Assembly: GCF_027942865.1 (NCBI RefSeq)
Contig: NC_134506.1
Location: forward strand, 15,646,436-15,710,435
Direction: 5' to 3'
DNA length: 64,000 bases
From: Odontesthes bonariensis
Taxonomy: Eukaryota; Chordata; Actinopteri; Atheriniformes; Atherinopsidae
Notes under the pieces: model-generated
What the model saw: the letters and a program-made list of their open reading frames with translations, nothing else
The model's database searches: none
What the model was told of the DNA's origin: nothing
Part shown: piece after piece, positions 38,569-49,000 of the stretch
Numbering within the stretch: the stretch's first letter is position 1
Layout of the letters: every line of letters starts with the position of its first letter
Translations under genes and position numbers: made by a program

Positions 38569-40190
38569 TTCCAAGATTTTAATCTTGTCAAGCCAGAATA
38601 AAACTCATGACTCTCTCAGGTATCCAGTGTGGAATCCCTTAATCCTTTTAATCCGATTTACAGTTTACAGTCGCCATTCAGAACTGTACATTAGGTTTAA
38701 CTTTACGTTTTGAACAAAATGTTGTTTTCCCTCTAAGATTGTTTCATATAAAGCTTTCTTGAGTGTTTACAAAAAAAGATCATTGAAACAAATAAAACTA
38801 ACGCCATTCTGTATAACAAATGTGTAGTTCTCTTTCCTTATCTTGTGATCGCACTGATTGTTTTTCTTTTTTGATTGGGAATGGCATCCCATTTTTTTTT
38901 TGAGGTGCCAATCTCCATTACAAACTGAACTTAAAGTGATACTCCGGAGTAGATTCAACCTGGGGTCATCTGAACCGTGATATCCAGCCAAGTAGCCCAC
39001 CCGCAGTTTTTTCGATATTGGCTGAACATCAGCTGAGTTACTGAGTTATCCCGAATAGCTTCGTACAAGGGTTAATGGATCCTGGTCCGTATCTCCAAAA
39101 TTACCACACAAAAATCACATGCCATGACACCAAACTTCTACAGTAGTACAAATATGGTCTGTACTCACCAAACGATGCATTTGGAAGTTTGAAAATAGTC
39201 CAGGAGTTTATTATTATCAACACAAGCCTGATAGCTTCTCTGCAGCTAAAGCTGCGTCGACGTCACTTCAGAGAGCTGGGAGCTTCAAAGTAAGATGAGG
39301 GTTGATCTACTACTGTAGACAACAAAGTATATGCTATATTCTACATGTTTTTTTTATGAATTTTTATGTTGTAGAGTTGTGAAGTTATTTTATCAATGGA
39401 GAAACTGAGCAGCCTTGCTTTGTTGTCTACAGTAGTAGATCAACCTTCATCTTATTTTGAAGCTCCCAGCTCTCTGAAGTGACGTCGACGCAGCTTTAGC
39501 TGCAGAAAAGCTATCAGGCTTGTGTTGATAATAATTAACTCCTGGACTATGTACAAACTTCAAAATGCATCGTTTTGTGAGTACAGACCATATTTGTACT
39601 ACTGTAGAAGTTTGGTGTCATGGCATGTGATTTTAGTGTGGTAATTTTGGAGATACGGACCAGGATCCATTAACCCTTGTACGAAGCTATTCGGGATAAC
39701 TCAGTAACTCAGCTGATGTTCAGCCAATATCGAAAAAACTGCGGGTGGGCTACTTGGCTGGATATCACGGTTCAAATGACCCCAGGTTGAATCTACTCCG
39801 GAGTATCACTTTAAGTTCATCCACTTCTCATACAACAATGATATTATCTGCATTTCCTCCTCAGGGCTCTGAAGTTTCTCATTTTGTGCTGATTGCTGGA
39901 GAACCAATCAACGAGCCTGTGGTACAACACGGTATATACATTTTTTCATTTCATATCCTTAATGTCAACAATGAGTCTCTGAACAACATAGTGGCTGTCC
40001 TTTTTACAGGAATCATAACCACAACTGAGTCAACACTTGAGTTTGAATACTTGGTTGTGTTTGCCCTTCAGGTCCGTTTGTAATGACCACAGAGGAAGAG
40101 ATCAGACAGGCCATCAAGGACTACCAAACTGGCAGAAACGGCTTTCAAAGAGCCATAAACTGGCGGTCCAAAATCAGAGATTCTGTTTGA
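21532..40190 (+). CDS. pir: Pirin, iron-binding cupin nuclear protein
   Basis: Nine coding exons: 21532-21624, 21740-21832, 25896-25976, 29934-30140, 32844-32928, 36047-36091, 37358-37440, 39865-39931, 40072-40190. All join in phase to give 290 residues, the same length as human pirin. Landmarks: [11 protein letters not shown] near the N-terminus, then the cupin metal ligands, [11 protein letters not shown] (H55, H57) and HAEMP (H99, E101), all intact. The second cupin half includes [10 protein letters not shown] and [14 protein letters not shown], and the protein ends WRSKIRDSV. Pirin binds a single Fe and acts as a redox-sensing cofactor for NF-kappa-B; quercetin dioxygenase activity is also known for the family. 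The ATG at 21532 is chosen because it gives the usual start and follows an acceptor at 21504. Introns carry several MITEs and an antisense psmb5 retrocopy; no exon is disturbed. Confidence 0.95.
21995..22408. mobile_element. TTAA-flanked MITE, copy 2
   Basis: Flanked by TTAA at 21991-21994 and 22409-22412, 414 bp, opposite orientation to the copy at 12407-12826. A THAP-like or transposase frame is absent. It lies in the second coding intron of pirin. Confidence 0.8.
22821..23180. mobile_element. TTAA-flanked MITE with imperfect inverted ends
   Basis: Left AGGTGGGGTCTGTGATG and right, reverse complemented, AGGTCGGGTATGAGATC; TTAA at 22817-22820 and 23181-23184; 360 bp. The ends match only partly, so this copy is old or of another family than its neighbours. 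Confidence 0.6.
23640..24990. repeat. GC-rich island, probable 5' region of a retroelement
   Basis: About 1.35 kb with C-rich sequence such as CCACCCACCAGGAGGCCCAT stands out sharply from the AT-rich intron around it. Long frames exist on both strands but are biased by composition (Pro/Gly/Arg-rich) and look like no protein. I recall similar blocks repeated in fish genomes next to LINEs, so an untranslated 5' region is likely. It lies in the second coding intron of pirin. Confidence 0.35.
25987..26720 (-). mobile_element. Tc1-like transposon fragment
   Basis: Begins with ACCCCTGGCAAAAAT, the outer end of a Tc1-like inverted repeat similar to 40497. Degraded sequence follows ('gcttttatgacagcttgaat'). 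No matching right end was found before 26720, and no open transposase frame remains. Confidence 0.4.
26945..29933. other. pir: Pirin intronic DNA, no gene seen
   Basis: AT-rich intron between exons at 25896 and 29934. Apart from the repeat tail near 27150 I recognise nothing; short frames are not protein-like. Confidence 0.4.
27140..27185. repeat. LINE 3' tail
   Basis: 'actttattaatccctgacgg' matches the tail adjoining the GATA array at 10957. Confidence 0.45.
31019..31059. repeat. Perfect short inverted repeat (17 bp stem, 7 nt loop)
   Basis: TTTTCAGCTGTGTCCCT is followed by GTGTTCA and then the exact complement AGGGACACAGCTGAAAA. It lies in a pirin intron and would form a stable hairpin in RNA from either strand. 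Confidence 0.85.
31204..31480. repeat. Interspersed retroelement fragment
   Basis: 'atccatccatccatccattt', 'ctgcttaatccaattcagta' and 'caaccatgcacgctcacact' match the copy at 3970-4350 in the same order. A reverse-complement LINE tail ('aatttccctcattgggggat') follows at 31625-31670. Confidence 0.6.
32030..32480 (-). repeat. Interspersed repeat, second copy at 51055-51720 in opposite orientation
   Basis: Reverse complement contains 'aaagttgggacaaggccatg', 'gtctgggaactgaggagacc' and 'agttgttggacctttggggg', matching the copy in vegfd nearly base for base. Stop codons interrupt every frame. Class not determined. Confidence 0.6.
32929..34700. other. pir: Pirin intronic DNA, no gene seen
   Basis: AT-rich, with an AAAC-type short tandem at about 33680-33705. 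No recognisable exon or repeat family. Confidence 0.4.
34712..35266 (-). pseudogene. psmb5: 5'-truncated retrocopy of proteasome subunit beta 5
   Basis: An uninterrupted minus-strand frame from [20 protein letters not shown] to a TAG at 34840-34842, about 141 residues, matches the C-terminal half of PSMB5 ([44 protein letters not shown]). There are no introns. AATAAA lies on the minus strand at 34751-34756 and an A-rich tract at 34712-34731, the usual mark of LINE-driven retroposition. Similarity stops abruptly upstream of 35266, so the catalytic threonine region is missing and it cannot be an active protease. It is antisense in the pirin intron 32929-36046. PSMB8 is less likely because [15 protein letters not shown] follows PSMB5. 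The open frame suggests recent insertion or residual constraint. Confidence 0.75.
38500..38562. repeat. (TG)n microsatellite
   Basis: About 31 perfect TG units in the pirin intron between exons at 37358 and 39865. The frames reading poly-Cys-Val here are artefacts. Confidence 0.95.
38935..39810. mobile_element. TTAA-flanked foldback element, 876 bp
   Basis: TTAA at 38931-38934 and 39811-39814; ends AGTGATACTCCGGAGTAGAT and its complement. The arms are complementary for about 400 bp each (for example 'tgcgtcgacgtcacttcaga' recurs inverted), with a short AT-rich centre near 39330-39390. The right end stops 54 bp before the pirin exon at 39865. Confidence 0.85.
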
Positions 40191-40423
40191 GCACTACATT
40201 ACATTGTTTTTGCTCTGTCAAACGGTCACACAGTTACGTTGCATTGGTATTTATTCATTTGCCGACTCCCTCACTGGACAACTGGAGGCTGTTGCTGCAG
40301 CAAAATGTCTTGATCTTGTACTTAACTGCTTGTACGAACGAATCGAGGGTTTTTTTTGGGGGGGGGCCGTGAATGTTGTTTTTTTTCCATGATTTAGGTA
40401 TAACACATGCTAGATTCAATTAT

Positions 40424-40490
40424 ATTAAATTCAGTTTATTTATATGGTCCCAAGTCACAACAAATGTCATCTCAAGTCACTTTAAAGCCT
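40424..40490. repeat. Interspersed repeat fragment
   Basis: 'attcagtttatttatatggt' followed by 'cacaacaaatgtcatctcaa'. The same blocks occur at 58470-58520. Confidence 0.5.
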
Positions 40491-40496
40491 TGTGTA

Positions 40497-41530
40497 CAAC
40501 CCCTGGCAAACATGATGGAATCACCGGCCTCGGAGGATGTTCATTCAGTTGTTTCATTTTGTAGAAAAAAAGCAGATCACAGACATGACACAAAACTAAA
40601 GTCATTTCAAATGGCAACTTTCTGGCTTTAAGAAACACTAAAAGAAATCAAGAAAAAAAATTGTGGCAGTCAGTAACGGTTACTTTTTTAGACCAAGCAG
40701 AGGGAAAAAAATATGGAATCACTCAATTCTGAGGAAAAAATTATGTAAACACCCTGTAGACATCAAAGCGTCAAGACAGAAAACTTAAAGCAATATGTCT
40801 CAAAAACGCACATCCAATGTAAACTGTGCAGACCAAAGAGCAGACCGAGCAGTCCCCTGCTTCCGAGCAGCAAACACCGTAACAGGTGCGGCTATCGCTA
40901 GGTGGCTGAACGCATTGATATCAAGGGAGGCAAAAATAGCGCCAAGCGAAGTGAGGTCTGACTTTTTCATGCAAAACGATTTTGTGATGCAAATGTATTA
41001 CTCTTTTGAACGCATATTGTTTTGAGAAGCAAGACGCTTTATTTTTCTAGCCCCAGCCAACTAGCCGGACTACTTTCGTGGACGCCAAAACTCAGCTGGA
41101 ACTCCGCTCACAGGACGCAGCGGGGGGGGGGGTAAGGGGATGTCATACAGCTTCATGTCAAAAGAGGCGAACTATCCCTTTAAGTCCATGCCTCAGAGAC
41201 GGCAAGCTGTTATAAAAGCCAGAGGTGGTGCAACAAAATACTAGTGATGTGTTGGAGCGTTCTTTTGTTTTTCATGATTCCATAATTTTTTCCTCAGAAT
41301 TGAGTGATTCCATATTTTTTTCCCTCTGCTTTGTCTAAAAAAGTAACCGTTACTGACTGCCACAATTTTTTTTCTTGATTTCTTTTAGTGTTTCTTAAAG
41401 CCAGAAAGTTGCCATTTGAAATGACTTTAGTTTTGTGTCATGTCTGTTGATCTGCTTTTTTTCTACAAAATGAAACAACTGAATGAACATCCTTCGAGGC
41501 CGGTGATTCCATCATTTTTGCCAGGGGTTG
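40497..41530. mobile_element. Tc1-like transposon, internally deleted, with nested insertion
   Basis: Long inverted repeats (about 235 bp each) start CAACCCCTGGCAAA and end in the complement, flanked by TA (40495-40496 and 41531-41532). Between them only scraps of the transposase gene remain: 'gacatcaaagcgtcaagaca' on the left and 'ccatgcctcagagacggcaa' on the right. About 40812-41179 is unrelated DNA inserted in the gap. Non-autonomous. It lies downstream of the pirin stop and may be in its 3' UTR. Confidence 0.8.
40812..41179. mobile_element. Element nested in the Tc1 copy, TTAA-type right end
   Basis: Right end reads GAACTATCCCT then TTAA (41180-41183), and the Tc1 sequence resumes straight after. 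Left end is not clear and may have gone with the host element's deletion. It shares blocks with 5890-5985 ('gcagaccgagcagt', and 'cgcttggcgctattttt' inverted). Confidence 0.5.
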
Positions 41531-41890
41531 TATACAAGGCTTTGCTCTGAACCAGCGCCTTATAAATGAAAGCCTGGAAAATTGTTGACATACAGAATGT
41601 CTCAGCAGCAGATATTCAATGAGCTGAGGCAGAAAGTTTCCATGCTGAGGATACTTTAAGCATTATCATTTTGCATGTCATTTGTCATAAAAACAAATAA
41701 TAACAAAATCAACAGCCGAGTGACTGCTTCCCAGAAGCAGATATATGTGTTCTAAGCCAATGTGTAGAGACATTTTCTATACCTTTCTATACTTTCTCCT
41801 TCTGTATTTATGGTTTTCTCTTCTCACCTTTCATTTCTCTATCAGAATCTCTACCTGTTAGGCTGAATTCAGCCATGTTGCTTGCATACA

Positions 41891-41896
41891 AATAAA
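41891..41896 (+). other. pir: Candidate pirin polyadenylation signal
   Basis: AATAAA 1.7 kb after the pirin stop. If used, the 3' UTR includes the Tc1 copy. Use of this site is inferred. Confidence 0.3.
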
Positions 41897-43042
41897 GGTT
41901 TACAAAACAACTCAGAATATTGCTTGATTATTGGGAAGGCTTTGGGTGCTCCTGCCTAATACAATTTAACATTTTAGAATGTAAAAATGGTTACATATGC
42001 TGTGATGTATGATGACAAATCTGTATTTATTTCTGTATGTTCCATAAGAAACAGAATATAATTCCATAAAATGTATTGATTTTGTTCAAATGTCCTCCAT
42101 TATGCATGTTTCCAGTAGATTACATCCTAAATCACAATGGCCTGGATAGGCAAGTGGGTGGAGTGTCTGTGAGACAGGGTTTGTGCTGGCATCTTATTTC
42201 CCCTCACACGTTATGAAGGTCTGGATCACATTTAAAACACATGTTCTTGCTTGTAGGCAGTGTGCGGTTTGGTAACTGCAGGAGAAAGGACACTGGTACA
42301 GGATTTAAAAGGCAGGAGACTTGTTCACTTGACATGTGGATATTGAAAAGGGAAAACGGAATCAGAAGCAGATAAAAAGGAGAGCTTTAATGCTGAACGA
42401 CCTGTAGCAGATGAAGAAACACAAGAGCAGAACAAGAAATGCTGTTTTTTAGAACTGGATCGTAGAATTGTGTTGCTATTCCTAAACTGTGTTTTTGTTT
42501 TTTTTTTCCAATTCCAAAAAATATATATCAATATTGCAAGTACTGGCAATAGAAACTATTAGAAAGAAGTAGAAGTAAGGAGTTACTCAGCTCATCCATT
42601 CAAAGGGCCTTTAATCCATCTGGACAAAAGAGAATGTGCCAATGAGAGGTCTTCAAGAAACTCTTGATTTCATTTTGTGTTTTTCCTTTTTTCTTCTCTT
42701 TCAGAGGAAAATCCCCAAACTTTTACTAAACACATTGTTTAACTGGACACCTCAGTGTCTGCATCAAAGTTTTAGCAGTACGTCCAGGTTTTAAAGCCTC
42801 TTCTCCATTTGGCTCACGGGTGTCTGGGTTACCGTGACAGGTTACGTCTGGCTCAGACACACACGCACGCACTCTGCTGTGCAGCTGGAAGATCAAGAGT
42901 TTGTGTTGCAAATACCTGCTCTGGGAGGACAGGGTGTGTGGTCCGAGGGGCTCAACTGGTCTGGGAAACGGAGTCAGAGAGGCAGCCAACTTGAAGAGCT
43001 TTTACTGCGCTGCTCAGAAAAGGAGAGCAGAGTCAAAGCTTG

Positions 43043-46000
43043 ATGATGAACGTGAAGCAGACTCTGTGCAGAATCTCTTTCACGGTGACTTTGGTGGTGG
43101 AGCTCGGCTGGATAAATATGGGCTACAGCATGCACAGGGAGGGAGGAAGTAGGGTAAGTGTTCCATGAAGCTTTACATCTACAAATTTAGCCACTATCTG
43201 ATGTATAAAAGCAGCAATCTGAAAAAGCCTCCTGCAGTTCACTGCTTCTTTCGGTTTATCTGTGTCCCTACTTCTTTTTTCTTCATTATCTCATAAATTT
43301 CATGCTTGTCCAGCTGCTGCCATTACAGTAAACCCACATGTGTTCTGTCCAATTTGACAGTAAAAACGTGCATGTGTCTCACACAGGAAGCCAGAGGACT
43401 TTTTCAAACCATTTCACTCCTACGTTTTTGTCTCATTTCCTTACATCAGTTTTCTTACTTGTCAATAATCTCCATCTCAATTCAGCCTTTATTTGATCTT
43501 CAAACATTACTTTATCGCCTTTCCCAGGCACTTTCATTCTATTTCTCGGTAGAGGGCATATCTGGCAGAGCTTTGTCTGATAGAAGTGGAAGCTGTCAGC
43601 TCGCAAACCCGCTCACCCAATTTTGTTGGACACCAAACAAATAAGTGGGCTTTAATTGTTACACTTATTGAGAGGAAATAAAGCAATCATTGTGGAGTGA
43701 ATTATTGTTCTGTCTGTTGTGCCTCACCCTAGTTGTAGACCTGCCATTTGGGATAAAGCCTAAGCTTTCCTGCCTCAAAAATGAGTCTGGGAAGATCTAA
43801 ATTTTAACTCCACTCCCATCCTGTCTTCAGCTCATTTAGTTCACATCCTTTGCCTTTGTTGTCTATTAACATGTCAACAAGTCAAAACAAAAACAAAGCA
43901 ATAAAAATCTTTCACAAAAGACACAAGTTTAGATTTAGTGCCAGGGAGAGAAAAGTTCAACTGAAGTAACCTATTCGACTGCACTTCATAGCGTGTCTTG
44001 TAATTCACCCTGCTTCCATTTTGTTCTGGTTTACGTCACCATGGGAACTCTGCCTTTCAGTGGTAGCATGACATGTGGTTTTATGGTTTTCTCACACCCT
44101 TCAAACGCAGCTTCTCAACTGCTGACAGAGCTGGGCCAAGGATCGACTTACACCCTGCTTCAGTTTTTATGTCAAAGTCTATGTGCCTGTGTACATCCAC
44201 CACATGTCTTTTGTCATGGCATGTTGGAAGCTTTATTGGAAAAGTCTTATTCATTTAAGCTGCCTTGGGTTTAAATCTGGCTATATAGACTATGATTCTT
44301 TTGTAAAACAAGGCTAAAACCGTTGTAAATAGCTGGACCACTTATGGTCACGTTCCAGTTGTGTTGGCAGTTTGTTGCATGAACATTCAGTGTATAACTC
44401 TGGACATTCAGAGCTGATTTTGTGAAGATATGCTGGAACAGCATTAAGTCTGTCACCTTTGTTTCTTTTAAGATATTTTTTTAATTTTGAAAAAAAAAAT
44501 TAAAAAAAGAGAGAAACAACATCGCTTTATTTTCTCATATTCACTCTATTTAGAGTAACTTTTGACAACAGATTAACAAAAAAGTCTTTAAATGGGTGAA
44601 TTCATCTATTTGATCTCAAATCAGAGCACAGTTGACAGACCGCCAAAGATTACAAATGTGACATAAAATTATGGTGAAATATTGTTCATTAAAGTATCCA
44701 GCATTATATATGAAAAAAGCTACAACATTAACAGATGTTGAGTGAAGGTAAAAAGCATAATGCTTGTTGGAGCCAATGAGAGCTCATTCTATAAGTAGGA
44801 ACCAATCGTTGTCAAGTCAAGTGTGTTTTTGATGACTGTCTTGGCTTGACTGCATGTTGCTACTATCTGTAAGTTGTGCTACATAACTTTAAACATATTT
44901 TTTGAATCTAAGAAAATAAATTGAAGTAATCAAGTGGAAGACTTGTTTCGGGCTTGAGCTCATCTGACACGGGCATCTCGACATCCTTAGGATGGTCATC
45001 CAGGTGCAGCACCTCAGTTGCTTCAAGCTTTCCAGCTCACTTCCGAGCAATAAACTGATAACATGAACTTCTCTTTGACGGTAATCTGTCCTGGTTGTCA
45101 GTTCGTCCTTGGTTACTGCCAAAATCAATATTATGGTTAAGAAAAACAGAAAATAAAGCTAGATGTTTGTAGTCAGCCTTCGAATCAATATATTCTCCCT
45201 TAAAACTGAGTTTTACTGAGTGTCATGACAACCAGACTAGCAACAGGACCAAAACAGAAATGTCCAGCTTCGTACAATGTGGAGATGGATTCTGGATTAA
45301 GCTGAACGTACATGAACATGTGAAATTAAAAAATATAAACAACATGCAACCCCATAAATATGGGGTCCAAAACACAGAATAGAAATACGTGATAGTCAGT
45401 GGTTTTCTTTCTTTAAAAAAAAAAAAAAAACTACAGTAGCCAAGCAAACGACTGAAACAATAACAGTAACATTATCTATCATTATGGTGATTGTTCTGTT
45501 TCCCCCTGGTGGTGATTTTGAGTTATTGCAGAATTAATTACCAGGCCCTTCCAGTGTTCATGCATCGGCTACAAATGCTCCACCACAGAGAGTTGGTTGT
45601 CTGAGCCTTGGAGTGGAACCAAAATTTTACAAAATATAACTTAGAAGATTCAGTAAAGCAACCTCAGTCAAATCAACTGGGTCTCTCATTTTGTTCGCTA
45701 TCTGTTGGCCAGGACAGAGTAGTGATAGTAAACTTTTTAGATCTCTGAGGCAATAAAACTTTCGACAAACATTGTACAGACTTCATTTTATTCTCACCAG
45801 GTTCAGCTACTTCTCAGTAATGTCCCAACCAATCTTGACACTCCTGACCTTATAGCGGGGTTGATCACCTGCCTCCTGTCATGGCTTCTCTCACCAATTC
45901 TATGTGCCTCTTCAAGCTCAGGTGTCTGTTGCTGATTAAAAAGGAACATTTAAAAAATGATCAAGATAAGAAAAAAAAAGAGGGCACTGGTGTTTGAAAA

Positions 46001-49000
46001 ATCCTGAATTCAGTCTCCTAGAGAATGTATACTCTGTGGTATTTGTCGGTGCACGAACATGCATGTGCCCTGAAGCTTGATTGTCACTTGTTGTTTCTTA
46101 CATTTGCAGAGCCAGAGCTGTAAGCAACCACAGGAATTTTATTATTTTTTTTATTACAATGGAAACAGAATGGAAAGCTACGAAATTGTGACAAGATAAT
46201 TGCTGAATTTGACTGATCCTATTTTGGATTAGAATGAGTGACTCAACTTTTAACTACATGTGTGGACTGTAGGCTGCTGGCATACAAAATGTTTCATTCC
46301 ATTTGTCACAATTGCGAGTGGGGAGTCTTTTTAACTCAAAGACATTTTGACAAAGCAACAGCCAATTGGAGGGCATATTAGCAGAAAATATTCATTATGC
46401 AATACATAGCTATATATATTATACATCATGTATAAATAATATACACTATATATATATATATATAGAATGTTGACATAAATGTAACCGACCTTTTCCAATT
46501 CAAAGTTTAAAACTAAAAGTAAACAAGAACATTAGCGGCCATGAGAGGTTTTTTTTAACATTCCTGACTCGCACATGATGACAAAATGGCTGCCTAATGG
46601 CTGCCTAAAATGTTAATGTCCAGCATTTGTCCAAAGTCATTCCCTATTAACTAATAGAACATCACATTTACCCTCATGTCATCTGGCTGTCCAAATATGA
46701 AAAACTTCACGTGGAATATTTTTCTTTTGTTATTGCCCTCTGACAGAGGAAAGATACCTTTTTCAAAGACATTCAGTAGTCCTACGAAATCATGCTCATC
46801 ACTGAAGAGGCTCAACTTGTACTGTTTTCACTAGAATCATAAATGTTTCAAGTTCACATGTAATTATTGCAAATGCAAAATTGTACAAATAAAATTACAT
46901 AGAAACTGAGATTATTTTCAATTCTGTGATCCCGGCAGGTAATGAGGCAGTGGGAAAGAGAGGTGAGGTCATCCTCCAGCTTAGATGAGCTGCTGCGACT
47001 CACAGACTCTCCTGACTGGAAGTTGTGGAAGTGTCGTCTGAAACTGCAGCAGCCAGAGAGCCAGGCAGCGGCCTTCTCCTCGCCGCCTTCATTCGGGTCA
47101 CACCGCACCACACGCTACGCTGCCGAATCTTACAGCCTGGAGATACTTCAAGGTTGGATAAAATATGCCTTATGCAACACCATGTCGTGACAGATCATGA
47201 AATACCTTCAGTGGTCCATGAAAAAAAAAAAGAACGTAACAGTCTCACAATAAAGGCTCTAAAATTGTACAAAAGCTAAATCTTTTTTCCTTAGTTCCAC
47301 AGTGAGGAAGTTCCTTTCACACTGATAACACTTCCACTCATAACATTACGCTTGTAACGTAATTATAATGACGTTGCCAATTCAACTAGGTCAAAAATGT
47401 GGTATTAAGGGAAAGGGTGGTGTTTAATCCCAGACCTTCAAGGAACAGATTTCTGTTTCAAATTGCATCCTGCAAAATCTTTTCCACTGCCCACTGGTTG
47501 GAGTTAAGAGTTAAAAGTACAAGGTTAGAGAGTTAGAATGAACTTACATGGTTTGGTTTAGATGTTTAAAGGGGAACTGCGGTATTTTCAACATTAAGCC
47601 TCTTTTATGAGTCGTCTCCGGTATTTGCCTAATTTAGATTCTTCTCAACCTGCTTCAGAATGGCAAGTCATGTGCATGTCCTAAAAGGTCCGTAAAAGCA
47701 CCATAAACGTCCGTTTTCAAAATCATCAACTCACCGGAGTGGTTACTGGTGTGCACTGGTAATCCATATCAAATTTCGTTGCGAAAAGCTGCTTCTGTCG
47801 TGTTTTATTTGACATTTTGTAAATCCCATTGAGTTCTATGGAAGACTGGATGTTCGTTGATATTACTCCGCCATCAAGTGGTGTGGAGTATAGCAAGTCA
47901 GATTCAACTGCTGAGTGGAAGTTTATCCACGGCTGTGAGGTGGCTAAGAAAATAGTGCGAGCATGAACGAGCTGCCAAATAAAACACGACAGAAGCAACT
48001 TTTCGCCACGAAATTTGATATGGATTACCAGTGCACACCAGTAACCACTCCGGTGAGTTGATGATTTTGAAAACGGACGTTTATGGTGCTTTTACGGACC
48101 TTTTTGGACATGCACATGACTTGCCATTCTGAAGCAGGTTGAGATTAATCAAAATTAGGCAAATACCGGAGACAGCAGTAAACATCAAAAAAGCGGTGAG
48201 GGGGGTTCTAAAACATTGCAGACGACTCATAAAAGAGGCTTAATGTTGAAAATACCGCATTTCCCCTTTAAGGTTAGAAAGAAATACACTGTACGCTGAC
48301 TTAATTCTCAGCGGTTCCTGTCGCGTGAAACAGCACGTCGTACTTTTTATTACACAAAACAACTGCAAAACTAAAATGTTTTTAACCAGTTTTTAAGCCA
48401 AGGTTTGTTAAGCCACTGCGTATTAGATGTGCCAACAAATGTTTCTATTTCACAATGTCAGGTAACACTGGGCTTTCTTATGTGCAACTTTGTGTGATGG
48501 GGTTGTCAACAGTGTTTTTTTTCTCTTTAGCCATAGATGAAGAGTGGCAGCGCACTCAGTGCATGCCCAGGGAGACGTGCGTTGACGTGGCCAAAGAGCT
48601 GGTCACTGACCCCTCAATCTTCTTCAAACCGCCCTGTGTCTCTGTCCATAGGTCAGTTTCACATAAAGAATAATACAGAACTTTAACCTTTCTGCGTGTT
48701 TGTGGCTTCATTATGCCTAAAACTCAAGCTGGAAAAGCCCGAATGCCATGTCAGTTATCTTCCTGTGACTTACGTTTTCTGCCACGTGGACTTTTCTCAT
48801 AGATTATGTTTTCCTACTGACAGGTGTAGTGGTTGCTGCAATCAAGAGGGTGTCACCTGCAGGAACACAACTGCTGTATATGTGAATAAAACTGTAAGTG
48901 ACTGCTTCCCTGATTAAAATGAAATACTTTTCGTTTAGCCGTTTTCTAATGGTTTGAGCAGTAGCAGGACTAGTTTGCCAGAGGCAAAAACACTAAAACT

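Noticed and set aside
38374-38713. Frames with long Cys-Val runs
   Set aside because: They are translations of the (TG)n microsatellite.
47726-47998. 90-codon minus-strand frame
   Set aside because: It lies wholly inside the palindromic TTAA element; its complement recurs in the other arm.
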